Source of the DNA: an uncultured Fusobacteriaceae bacterium
GTDB taxonomy: Bacteria; Fusobacteriota; Fusobacteriia; Fusobacteriales; Fusobacteriaceae
Assembly: GCA_947038515.1 (NCBI GenBank)
Contig: CAMQWJ010000001.1
Coordinates: 124,001 to 188,000, forward strand
DNA: 64,000 nucleotides
Reading direction: 5' to 3'
Shown here: positions 19,448 to 26,158 of the stretch, piece by piece
Layout: the number at the start of each line of letters is the position of its first letter
Position numbering within the stretch: the stretch's first letter is position 1
Notes under the pieces: generated by a model
Told to the model about the DNA's origin: nothing
Seen by the model: only the letters and a program-made list of their open reading frames with translations
Database searches by the model: none
Made by a program: the position numbers and the translations under genes

Positions 19448-20170
19448 TCATATCATTCTTGCCAATGTAGCAAACTGACTTTTACTTACATAATCTTTAT
19501 TATTTGTATGAACATAAATAATTGAACCATTTTTTATAGTATCCACTATTTCTTGATTCACTTCCGTTGGTAGAGCTAAGCATCCAAAACTTCTCCCTAA
19601 TCTTTCACCATTTTTTGTTGGATTTGCATATTTTGCCCCATGAACAACTATTGCCCTATCTTTAGCATTATCATTAATTCCTTTCTCCAATCCTTCTAAC
19701 CTCATAGAATAGCCATTTCTACCATTATAAATATTTTCAGTCAAGTAAAATCCTGGTGAACTCTTATTTGAACTTCTAACATTTGAAAAGTTTTGTGCCA
19801 TCATTTCTCCACTTTTCATTCCATGAGCCACATGAGTTTCATATAGAATTTCTTCTTTTTCCAAATCTAAGACAAAAAATCTTTCTTCATTGGAAGGCTT
19901 TGTAAAATCTACAATTGTTAATAATTTTTTATCATTTTTTATAATAGAATCATATCCTAAAACAGCTATTTTAAAAGCATCATATGATATTTTACTTTTC
20001 AAATCCATTTTTTTATATAATTTTTCTTCACTATTTAAATCATTTTGTTCTTTTTCTTTTTCTATTTCTTGATTTTTCTTATATTCTTTTTTTCCAACTT
20101 TATCTTGTCCATAAAGCAAATTTAATGCTATAATAAAACAAACAAGAAATATTTTTTTTCTATTCTTCAT
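19448..20170 (-). CDS. Secreted L,D-transpeptidase-like (YkuD_2 type) protein
   Basis: The 240-residue product has a signal peptide (KKIFLVCFIIALNLLYG) and a charged, Lys/Glu-rich stalk (about 25-65). A catalytic domain follows of the type named murein L,D-transpeptidase catalytic domain family. The active-site region reads HGAKYA, then GRSFGCLALP, giving the expected His and nucleophilic Cys in SxGC context. Enzymes of this fold cross-link peptidoglycan or attach proteins to it in the periplasm; which of these applies here is not visible. The start at MKNRKK is set by GGAGG four bases upstream; an upstream in-frame extension has no ribosome site. It is transcribed away from the gene at 20255. 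Confidence 0.85.
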   Translation of the reverse strand: MKNRKKIFLVCFIIALNLLYGQDKVGKKEYKKNQEIEKEKEQNDLNSEEKLYKKMDLKSKISYDAFKIAVLGYDSIIKNDKKLLTIVDFTKPSNEERFFVLDLEKEEILYETHVAHGMKSGEMMAQNFSNVRSSNKSSPGFYLTENIYNGRNGYSMRLEGLEKGINDNAKDRAIVVHGAKYANPTKNGERLGRSFGCLALPTEVNQEIVDTIKNGSIIYVHTNNKDYVSKSQFATLARMI

Positions 20171-20254
20171 CCTTCCTCCATATTTTTCGCAAAACACATT
20201 ATTTATAATAACACAACAGTATAAAAAAGTCAATGTTATAAAAGGGAGTCTCAA

Positions 20255-20665
20255 ATGAAAACACTAAGTAAAACTAAACCAAAAGGGCAGCAACACGGAA
20301 CCATGAAAAAAATAAAAAAGAAAAATCGTTTACTTGAAGCTAAAGCTCTTGCCTCAAGAACAGAAAACAAAAGATTAAATTCCGAAAATCGTAAAATTCG
20401 AACTGCGAAAGAACTTGAACTTGCCAAAATAGGCAGAGTTAAAATTTTAGATTTTATAAAAGGGATGCTAATCATAGATATTGAAGGGAAAACTGAAAAA
20501 AGAGCTTTACTATATAGTAAAAAACATACTACTAAAGATAACTTTAAATTCAAATTTCCAACTTTTGAAATCAAACTTTATGGAGAAAATTATAAAATTT
20601 CAACATTAGAAAATTTTTTAGAACTTGAAGAACAACTTCTTTGGAAAATAGAAGAACTATTTTAA
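20255..20665 (+). CDS. Hypothetical basic cytoplasmic protein
   Basis: No family is recognised. The 136-residue product has no signal or membrane segment. Residues 1-55 are very basic and probably helical (many Lys, Arg and Glu, with KKIKKKNRLLEAKALASR). Residues 56-136 look like a small mixed alpha/beta domain (VKILDFIKGMLIIDIEGKTEKRALLY). GGGAG lies six bases before ATG. It starts 84 bases from the divergent L,D-transpeptidase gene, so that gap should hold both promoters. A nucleic-acid-binding role would fit the charge but is only a guess. Confidence 0.65.
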   Translation: MKTLSKTKPKGQQHGTMKKIKKKNRLLEAKALASRTENKRLNSENRKIRTAKELELAKIGRVKILDFIKGMLIIDIEGKTEKRALLYSKKHTTKDNFKFKFPTFEIKLYGENYKISTLENFLELEEQLLWKIEELF

Positions 20666-20715
20666 CTTTCCTTTATATTTTAACTTTCATTTAAATAAGA
20701 AAAGGGGGATTTTTT

Positions 20716-21000
20716 ATGTTAAGAATTTTATTTTATATTTTAATCATTTCTTTCGGTTGTTTTCTTTCAAATAGGGGATATGTTAATAAAAAAATTCAAA
20801 ATAAGACTTCACATCTTCAAACAGCTTCTCTTTTTCTTCTTTTAGGTACAATGGGATATAAAATAGGTAGTGATCAAGAAATAATTAAAAATTTTCATAC
20901 TATCGGGTTACAAAGTTTCATCATTTCAGCTTTTTCTATTTTCTTTAGTATTTTAGTTACATATTTTCTTTTTTCTTTTTTTAAAAAGAAGGTGAAATAA
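20716..21000 (+). CDS. LysO-type lysine exporter, N-terminal subunit
   Basis: The 94-residue integral membrane protein has about three hydrophobic helices (near 1-18, 35-50 and 64-88) and a basic C-terminus (FFKKKVK). It corresponds in position and size to the N-terminal third of the LysO/YbjE (DUF340) lysine exporter. The next gene, only two bases further on, encodes the remaining two thirds, so the two products together (294 residues) equal one E. coli-type LysO of about 299. AAGGGGG lies eight bases upstream. The two halves presumably assemble in the membrane. Confidence 0.8.
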   Translation: MLRILFYILIISFGCFLSNRGYVNKKIQNKTSHLQTASLFLLLGTMGYKIGSDQEIIKNFHTIGLQSFIISAFSIFFSILVTYFLFSFFKKKVK

Positions 21001-21002
21001 TT

Positions 21003-21605
21003 ATGTTTGGAATAAGTGCGTCTGTGATACTAGGTATTATCTTAGGACTTTTTTTCAAAAATGAAACTTTTCTTTCTAAATCAAATCTAATTGTTGACAT
21101 AGGTCTTTGCCTACTACTATTTTTTGTCGGTATTGATATAGGAAAAAATAGTAATTTTTTTGTGAATTTAAAATCTTTTGGTAAAAAAATTTGGCTCTTA
21201 CCTTTCTCTACTCTCATAGGAACTCTCCTTGGGGGAGCTATTTCTTCTTTTTTTATCAATATGAAAATGACTGAAACTATTTTAATTAGTTCTGGACTAG
21301 GTTGGTACTCTCTTTCTGCAATCGAAATTTCTAAAGTAGATCCACGACTTGGGAGTCTTGCTTTTCTTTCCAATGTTTTTAGAGAAGTTTTAGCAATTGT
21401 TCTAATACCTTATATCTCTAAAAAATTAGGTGGTTTTGAATCTATCAGTGCTGCTGGTGCACCTGCAATGGACACTGTACTACCTATTATCAGTAAATTT
21501 AATACCCCTGATATTGCAATAGCTTCTTTCTTTTCTGGTGTAATTCTAACTGGGGCTGTTCCAATTATCGTTCCACTATTAATATCTCTATTTAATATTG
21601 GATAA
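21003..21605 (+). CDS. lysO: LysO-type lysine exporter, C-terminal subunit
   Basis: The 200-residue membrane protein is the C-terminal part of the LysO (YbjE) family, which exports L-lysine and toxic analogues in E. coli. The conserved family blocks are clear: LLFFVGIDIG near 39-48, GLGWYSLSAIE near 97-107, SNVFREVLAIVLIPY and the AAGAPAMDTVLP segment. It starts two bases after the stop of the small upstream gene and is clearly co-translated with it. A strong bidirectional terminator follows. The split gene is intact in both parts with no frameshift scar: both have their own start region and hydrophobic ends. Confidence 0.88.
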   Translation: MFGISASVILGIILGLFFKNETFLSKSNLIVDIGLCLLLFFVGIDIGKNSNFFVNLKSFGKKIWLLPFSTLIGTLLGGAISSFFINMKMTETILISSGLGWYSLSAIEISKVDPRLGSLAFLSNVFREVLAIVLIPYISKKLGGFESISAAGAPAMDTVLPIISKFNTPDIAIASFFSGVILTGAVPIIVPLLISLFNIG

Positions 21606-21654
21606 AACAAAAAGAGTAATTTTGATAATTTATCAAAATTACTCTTTTTGTTTT
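21604..21654. terminator. Long bidirectional terminator between lysO and the MBL-fold gene
   Basis: A nearly perfect palindrome of about 50 bases. Arms beginning AAAACAAAAAGAGTAATTTT close over a short AT loop, and T runs lie in both directions. It separates two convergent genes. Confidence 0.9.
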
Positions 21655-21658
21655 ACTC

Positions 21659-22282
21659 TTAAATCATTCCTTGCTTTTTTAGAAAAACTATTTCCTCTTC
21701 TATAGTAGTACTTTCTGAATGAGCACTTAAAACAACTGTTTCAAGTGGTAATTGAGATAATTTTTTCAAACTTTTTATTAAATCTTCTCCACTACTTGTT
21801 GGTAAATCATATCGTCCATAACTCTGTTTAAACATAGTATCCCCAGAAAATAAAATATTATTTTCTTTAGAATAGAGACACATTGACCCCCTAGTGTGAC
21901 CTGGTGTCATCATAACAGTAAAAGGTCCTATTTTATCGGTGTCCTTTACTGTTGTTACTTCTCCTTCATATTTAAAGGCTACTCCATTTATCATTTTTGA
22001 CAAACTATAATTAGGCTCTGTCAAAAATTCTTTTTCTTCTTCAGAAATATAAATTGTAGAGTCAGGAAAACTCTTAGCAAATTCTTCTAATCCTGAAATA
22101 TGATCATGATGCCCATGTGTTAATATTAAAGCCTTTATCTTTATATCATTTTCTTCAACATATTTTTTTAATCCCTCTAACTCTGCACCACCACAATCAA
22201 TAAAAAAAGCTTCTTTTTTATCTTCATAAGCTAAATAACAATTAGTTAAGTAAATTCCCAGTCCAAAACATTTTATTTTCAT
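21659..22282 (-). CDS. MBL-fold hydrolase of glyoxalase II type
   Basis: The 207-residue cytoplasmic metallo-beta-lactamase-fold protein carries the metal-binding HGHHDH (LTHGHHDHISG), a later TPGHTRGSMCLY histidine, the FSGDTMF aspartate and the C-terminal SAHSEST histidine, so the two-metal site looks complete. Proteins of this small class are commonly annotated as hydroxyacylglutathione hydrolase-like, but without the C-terminal glutathione-binding domain the substrate is unknown. ATG at 22282 follows GAGGTGG by five bases; a GTG three codons earlier overlaps that site and is unlikely. It converges on lysO. Confidence 0.88.
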   Translation of the reverse strand: MKIKCFGLGIYLTNCYLAYEDKKEAFFIDCGGAELEGLKKYVEENDIKIKALILTHGHHDHISGLEEFAKSFPDSTIYISEEEKEFLTEPNYSLSKMINGVAFKYEGEVTTVKDTDKIGPFTVMMTPGHTRGSMCLYSKENNILFSGDTMFKQSYGRYDLPTSSGEDLIKSLKKLSQLPLETVVLSAHSESTTIEEEIVFLKKQGMI

Positions 22283-22404
22283 TAAAACCACCTCTAAAAA
22301 AATTCTATTTTATTATAAAATAGTTATACTTATAATAACATTTTTATGCTAAAATGTATATACAATTTAACATAAAAATATATTAAAAAGGAGAACATAA
22401 TAAG

Positions 22405-22734
22405 ATGCCACATATTAAATTTAGAGGAATTAAAAAAGAAATTATAATCGATAACAGTAAGGAAATAATAGATACTTTAACATCTATTATTGGATGTGAA
22501 AGAAGTTGGTTTACTTTAGAACATATTGACACTGAATATATTTTTGATGGAAATATAGTTCCTGGTATCACTTTTGCTGAAATTTTTTGGTTTGAACGAG
22601 ACAAAGAAACTAAAGATAAAGTAGCTGAATTTTTAACTACTTTTCTTATGAAGTTGAACAATAAAAATGATACAACTGTCATTTTTTTCCCTTTAACAGG
22701 AGAAAATTACTATGATAATGGAGTCCACTTTTAG
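22405..22734 (+). CDS. DUF1904 family protein
   Basis: A 109-residue soluble protein beginning MPHIKFRGI. This start and the middle block (GITFAEIFWFERD) resemble the DUF1904 family, small proteins related to the tautomerase/MIF fold by annotation; function is not established. Its retained N-terminal MP would be compatible with a catalytic proline, which is inference. AAAGGAG lies 10 bases upstream. It is a single-gene unit: divergent from the MBL-fold gene and convergent with the alkylsulfatase gene, with a shared terminator after it. Confidence 0.75.
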   Translation: MPHIKFRGIKKEIIIDNSKEIIDTLTSIIGCERSWFTLEHIDTEYIFDGNIVPGITFAEIFWFERDKETKDKVAEFLTTFLMKLNNKNDTTVIFFPLTGENYYDNGVHF

Positions 22735-22772
22735 AAATATTAGTTCAATCACTTAAGCAACTTAATTTATTC

Positions 22773-22808
22773 TAAAAAAAACCGTGAGTAATTTTCTCAC
22801 GGTTTTTT
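22773..22808. terminator. Bidirectional terminator between DUF1904 gene and alkylsulfatase
   Basis: A compact hairpin AACCGTGAG/CTCACGGTT around TAATTTT, with an A run before and a T run after. It serves both convergent genes. Confidence 0.9.
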
Positions 22809-22812
22809 ATTT

Positions 22813-24801
22813 TTATTGATTATTTGGCTCAACTATATTAAACCAGAATTCAAAATTATCTAAAACATCTACAACTTTTTTAACATTCTTTGGATTTATA
22901 ACTTTTATTTTATTAGTTTCAATTTCTTTATTTAATGTTGTTTTACCTGAAATAATTTGATTCAAAGCATCTCTTGTTAAATAGATTTCTCCATCAGGAG
23001 ATTTCTGCAATTTATCATAAGAATTTAAAACACTATTTTTTAATACTAAAGAATAATTCTTATTTAAGTCAGTAAACTTTACATTAATCTTTAAATCTAA
23101 ACCTTTAGCTTTTTCAGGATTAACTCTAACTGCCAAGTAATCCAAATAATTCGAAATAGGAAGTCCTTCTATCATATCTTCAGAAAAAGTTTTAGGAGAT
23201 GGCACTTCTAAAATTCCATTTCTCAATTCTTGAGCACCTGTTAAAAAATATGCTCTCCAAGGTCCTGATTCAGATTGATATCCTAACTGTTCCATGGCAT
23301 CAGCTGATAATTCTTTAGCTTTTTTATTTTTAGGATTTGCAAAAATAACTTGATTTAAAACTTCCACTACCCATCTATATTCACCTTTATTATAAGATTC
23401 TTTTGCATTTTTAAGGATTTTATCCTCTCCTCCCATAAAAGAAACATATTTTTTAGCTGCTTCAACAGGTGGCAATTTATATAGATTTGCAGGATTTCCA
23501 TCCCACCAAGCTCCAAAATATTGATCATATATAGCTTTAGTATTGTGGTTTATAGTTCCATAATAATTTCTATTATAAAATTCTTTATTTAAAGAATCTG
23601 GTAGTTTTACCATTTCAGCTATTTCTAGTGGAGTTTTTCCTTGATTTGCAAGTCTCAAAGTTTGATCATGCATATATTTATATAAATCTCTATGCTTTTC
23701 TAACATGTCTTTTATATTTTTTTGTCCCCATTTAGGCCAATAATGAGGAGCAAAAAGAATTTCTGTTTTATCTCCATACTTTTGAAGTGCTTCATCTATA
23801 GACTTTGACCACTTTAATGCCTCTCGTGTCTTAGCACCTCTTAATGTAGAAATATTATGCAAAGTTCTATTTATTACTTCTGCACCACAAAATGCCTTAT
23901 ATTTTGGTATATAAAACATAAATTCTGCAGGTGCTTCTGTTCCATTTGCCATTAAAAATTCAAATTCTACACCATCTATTTTTAAGACTTCACCTGTTTT
24001 TTCAATAATTTTATTCGGTTCTAAAATTGTACTTGTCCCTATTGAAACACCTTTTCCTAATCCAGCATCAACAGTACCTTTTTCATCCTTAGGTAAAAGA
24101 GCACCATACATATAAGAAGCCCTTCTACTCATTGCATTTCCAGCAATTAAATTTTCAGATATGGATTCTTCAAAAAAAGTTTCTGGAGCAACAAAAGGTA
24201 TTTTTCGTTCTTTAATATCTTTTTCACTAACAAGTCCTTTTAGTCCACCAAAATGATCTATGTGAGAATGTGTTACAATAACTCCTGTTATAGGTAAATC
24301 TTCAACATTCTTTTTTAATAATTCATAAGCAGCTTCAGCTATTTCCACTGTTGTACACGTGTCTACAACTATCCACCCTTTATCTCCTCTAACAAATGTA
24401 ATATTACCTAGATCAAATCCCCTTACCTGATATATTCCATCAGTCACCTTAAATAGACCATGTATTTGATTTAATTGTGCATTTCTCCAAAGAGAAGGAT
24501 TTACAGTATTCGGTGATTTTTTGTTTCCATCTTTCTCTAAAAATTTAAAATTTTTAAAGCTCCAAACTACATTTCCATTTTTATCAAGAATTTCATCATT
24601 TGGCCAAGTAGCAATAAATCCCTTTTTAGCTTCTATGAAATCCTGCTTATTTGAAAAATCTAATTCTTTTTCTACCTCTTTATTTTTATCAATTGTAAAT
24701 TTTGTAGCTTCTTTTCTTTTCGAATTATCCAATTTTTGAGATGCTATATTGGATATAGATAAAATTAAAAAAATGCTAATTAAAATTTTTCTTCTTTTCA
24801 T
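22813..24801 (-). CDS. Secreted alkyl/aryl-sulfatase of SdsA1/BDS1 type
   Basis: The product is predicted to hydrolyse sulfate esters of alkyl chains. It has 662 residues with a signal peptide (to about residue 21). The metallo-beta-lactamase core carries the metal motif HSHIDH at 178-183, with further metal ligands likely in the NGTEAPAEFMFYIP and FAPHYWPKW blocks. An alkylsulfatase dimerisation region (YFGAWWDGNPANLYKLPP) and a C-terminal SCP2-like lipid-binding domain (about 540-655) follow. This order is that of class III alkylsulfatases such as Pseudomonas SdsA1. It lies opposite a MarR-type regulator gene with 139 bases between starts, which suggests local control. The natural substrate in a likely gut or oral anaerobe could be sulfated bile alcohols, lipids or detergents; that is inference. 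Confidence 0.9.
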   Translation of the reverse strand: MKRRKILISIFLILSISNIASQKLDNSKRKEATKFTIDKNKEVEKELDFSNKQDFIEAKKGFIATWPNDEILDKNGNVVWSFKNFKFLEKDGNKKSPNTVNPSLWRNAQLNQIHGLFKVTDGIYQVRGFDLGNITFVRGDKGWIVVDTCTTVEIAEAAYELLKKNVEDLPITGVIVTHSHIDHFGGLKGLVSEKDIKERKIPFVAPETFFEESISENLIAGNAMSRRASYMYGALLPKDEKGTVDAGLGKGVSIGTSTILEPNKIIEKTGEVLKIDGVEFEFLMANGTEAPAEFMFYIPKYKAFCGAEVINRTLHNISTLRGAKTREALKWSKSIDEALQKYGDKTEILFAPHYWPKWGQKNIKDMLEKHRDLYKYMHDQTLRLANQGKTPLEIAEMVKLPDSLNKEFYNRNYYGTINHNTKAIYDQYFGAWWDGNPANLYKLPPVEAAKKYVSFMGGEDKILKNAKESYNKGEYRWVVEVLNQVIFANPKNKKAKELSADAMEQLGYQSESGPWRAYFLTGAQELRNGILEVPSPKTFSEDMIEGLPISNYLDYLAVRVNPEKAKGLDLKINVKFTDLNKNYSLVLKNSVLNSYDKLQKSPDGEIYLTRDALNQIISGKTTLNKEIETNKIKVINPKNVKKVVDVLDNFEFWFNIVEPNNQ

Positions 24802-24877
24802 TATTAATCTCCTTTTATATTTATATTAGTTTTAACATTATAACAAACATAATTTTAAAAATAAAGATGGAAGAATC

Positions 24878-24917
24878 CATATATGAAGTGTTCACATATA
24901 AATTTATATGATATAAT
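24878..24917 (+). promoter_or_regulatory. Promoter of the marR gene with overlapping operator-like palindrome
   Basis: TTCACA at 24891-24896 and an extended -10 (TG then TATAAT at 24912-24917) form a promoter with a 15-base spacer for the plus-strand regulator. An imperfect inverted repeat, TATATGAA-GTG-TTCACATA, around 24879-24898 overlaps the -35 box. Its shape and size fit a MarR operator, implying autorepression and possibly control of the divergent alkylsulfatase. Confidence 0.5.
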
Positions 24918-24940
24918 TAAAGAAAAATTAGAGGTGACTT

Positions 24941-25390
24941 ATGGACAAAGGAATGATTGCTCTTATCTCTGCTATTATAAAAGAAATTGATTATAAATCA
25001 GCAAATATTTTACATGATTTAAATTTAACTAAAATGGAAGGTGTTTATCTCACAATAATACATAACTCCCCAGGAATATCTCAATATGATATTGCAAGAA
25101 TGCAAAATGCAGATAAAAGTCTAATTGTTAAACATATTACTAATTTAGAAAAAAAAGAATTTATCAAAAAAATAGAGATTGATTCAAGAAAAAAAGGTAT
25201 TTATTTAACTAACAATGGTGAAAAAGCAGTTGAATTTATCAAGAAAAATTTATCTTCTTTAGAGAAAGAACTTTTTTCTGGAATAAATCAAGGAGAAATA
25301 GAACTTTTTTTTGATCTTATGATTCATATTAAAAACAAATTAGAACTTTCAAATGAAAGAGAACATTTTGTTTATAATTTAAAAAAATAA
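24941..25390 (+). CDS. MarR-family transcriptional regulator
   Basis: The 149-residue product has the MarR winged helix-turn-helix pattern. An N-terminal dimer helix is followed by the recognition region (SQYDIARMQNADKSLIVKHITNLEKKEFI near 58-87), the wing with DSRKKGIYLTNNGE (a variant of the DxRxxxxxLT signature), and C-terminal dimerisation helices. AGAGGTGA lies before ATG. It is divergent from the alkylsulfatase gene and preceded by an operator-like palindrome. The simplest model is a ligand-responsive repressor of itself and of the sulfatase. No cysteine-based redox sensing motif is evident. Confidence 0.9.
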   Translation: MDKGMIALISAIIKEIDYKSANILHDLNLTKMEGVYLTIIHNSPGISQYDIARMQNADKSLIVKHITNLEKKEFIKKIEIDSRKKGIYLTNNGEKAVEFIKKNLSSLEKELFSGINQGEIELFFDLMIHIKNKLELSNEREHFVYNLKK

Positions 25391-25402
25391 GCTAAATTTT
25401 AT

Positions 25403-25864
25403 TTATTCTTTACCAAATTTAAAATCATTTTGTCTCATAGCCTCATAAAGTACAATTGCAGCTGAATTAGACAGATTTAGAGAACGTCCCATTGGTATCA
25501 TTGGAATTGTTATACAAGTTTTTTCATTTGCTTCTCTTATCTCGGCTGGTATCCCTCGTGACTCTGGACCAAACACAATGAAATCATCCATACTATACTT
25601 TACATCACTATATTTTCTAGTTGTTTTAGTTGTTCCATAATAAAAATTATTGTTTGGATAAGCTGCTATTAACTCTTCATAAGAATCCCATACTATAATT
25701 TTTACAAGGTGCCAATAATCAAGACCTGATCTTTTTACTTGTTTTTCATCCAAAGAAAATCCTAACGGTTTTATTAAATGTAATGTCGAGTTTGTCAAAA
25801 CACAACTTCTTCCTATATTCCCTGTATTATATGGTATCTCTGGACACATTAAGACTATATTCAT
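25403..25864 (-). CDS. trmL: tRNA (cytidine(34)-2'-O)-methyltransferase
   Basis: TrmL is a SPOUT methyltransferase that modifies the wobble base of certain leucine tRNAs. The 153-residue product has the full family pattern: NIVLMCPEIPYNTGNIGRSC at the start, the central LDYWHLVKI, the SAM-binding FGPESRGIP loop and the knot motif RSLNLSNSAAIVLYEAMRQ. ATG at 25864 has GGGGAAGG upstream; three extra in-frame codons begin with GTG and are less likely. It ends 12 bases from the convergent marR-like gene, with no clear terminator between. Confidence 0.94.
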   Translation of the reverse strand: MNIVLMCPEIPYNTGNIGRSCVLTNSTLHLIKPLGFSLDEKQVKRSGLDYWHLVKIIVWDSYEELIAAYPNNNFYYGTTKTTRKYSDVKYSMDDFIVFGPESRGIPAEIREANEKTCITIPMIPMGRSLNLSNSAAIVLYEAMRQNDFKFGKE

Positions 25865-25944
25865 TAAAAACACCTTCCCCTTCTATTTATACTTTCTATT
25901 TATTATATATTTTTTCCTCATAAAAGTCGACAAAAAAATTCTAT

Positions 25945-26033
25945 AAACAGAAGAGAATCTTAAGAACATTTCCAATCACTAAAGTACTTATGGTTATACT
26001 TACTACATGGTTTTTTATCTTCCTTTTTTTTTT
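25945..26033 (+). repeat. Dispersed structured repeat, copy A (no GGGGGACA hairpin)
   Basis: This copy resembles copies B and C over about 85 bases. It begins AAACAGAAGAGAAT, contains CCAATCACTAAAGTACTTATG and TACTACATGG, and ends in TTCC followed by a T run. An outer helix can form (GAAGA 25950-25954 with TCTTC 26018-26022). The inner stem is weaker than in B and C. It lies in the gap between trmL and the YfcC-type gene, in direct tandem with copy B. There is no convincing gene in this gap. Confidence 0.7.
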
Positions 26034-26070
26034 ACAAAAAAAGAAAGAACCGGGGGACAGTTCTTTCTTT
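26034..26070 (-). terminator. Probable terminator of the gat/yfcC operon inside repeat copy B
   Basis: On the minus strand the 10-11-bp GTTCTTTC-type stem of copy B is followed by a run of seven T (complement of 26035-26041). It is the first strong hairpin downstream of the YfcC-type gene stop at 26155. Confidence 0.7.
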
Positions 26071-26158
26071 AAACAGAAGAGAATTATGAGTGCACTTTCA
26101 TTTGATGAAGTGCTTATGAATATATTTACAACCTGTCTTCTAATTTTCCTTTTTTTAT
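26036..26158 (+). repeat. Dispersed structured repeat, copy B, with GGGGGACA hairpin
   Basis: It starts with hairpin AAGAAAGAAC-CGGGGGACA-GTTCTTTCTT (26041-26069). The unit shared with copies A and C follows: AGAAGA at 26075-26080 can pair with TCTTCT at 26136-26141, and inner stem GCACTT 26092-26097 pairs with AAGTGC 26108-26113. It ends in TTTTCC and a T run that reaches the stop of the YfcC-type gene. The GGGGGAC-loop hairpin resembles short palindromes I recall near IS200/REP-type tyrosine transposases in clostridia; no transposase is present here. Confidence 0.8.
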
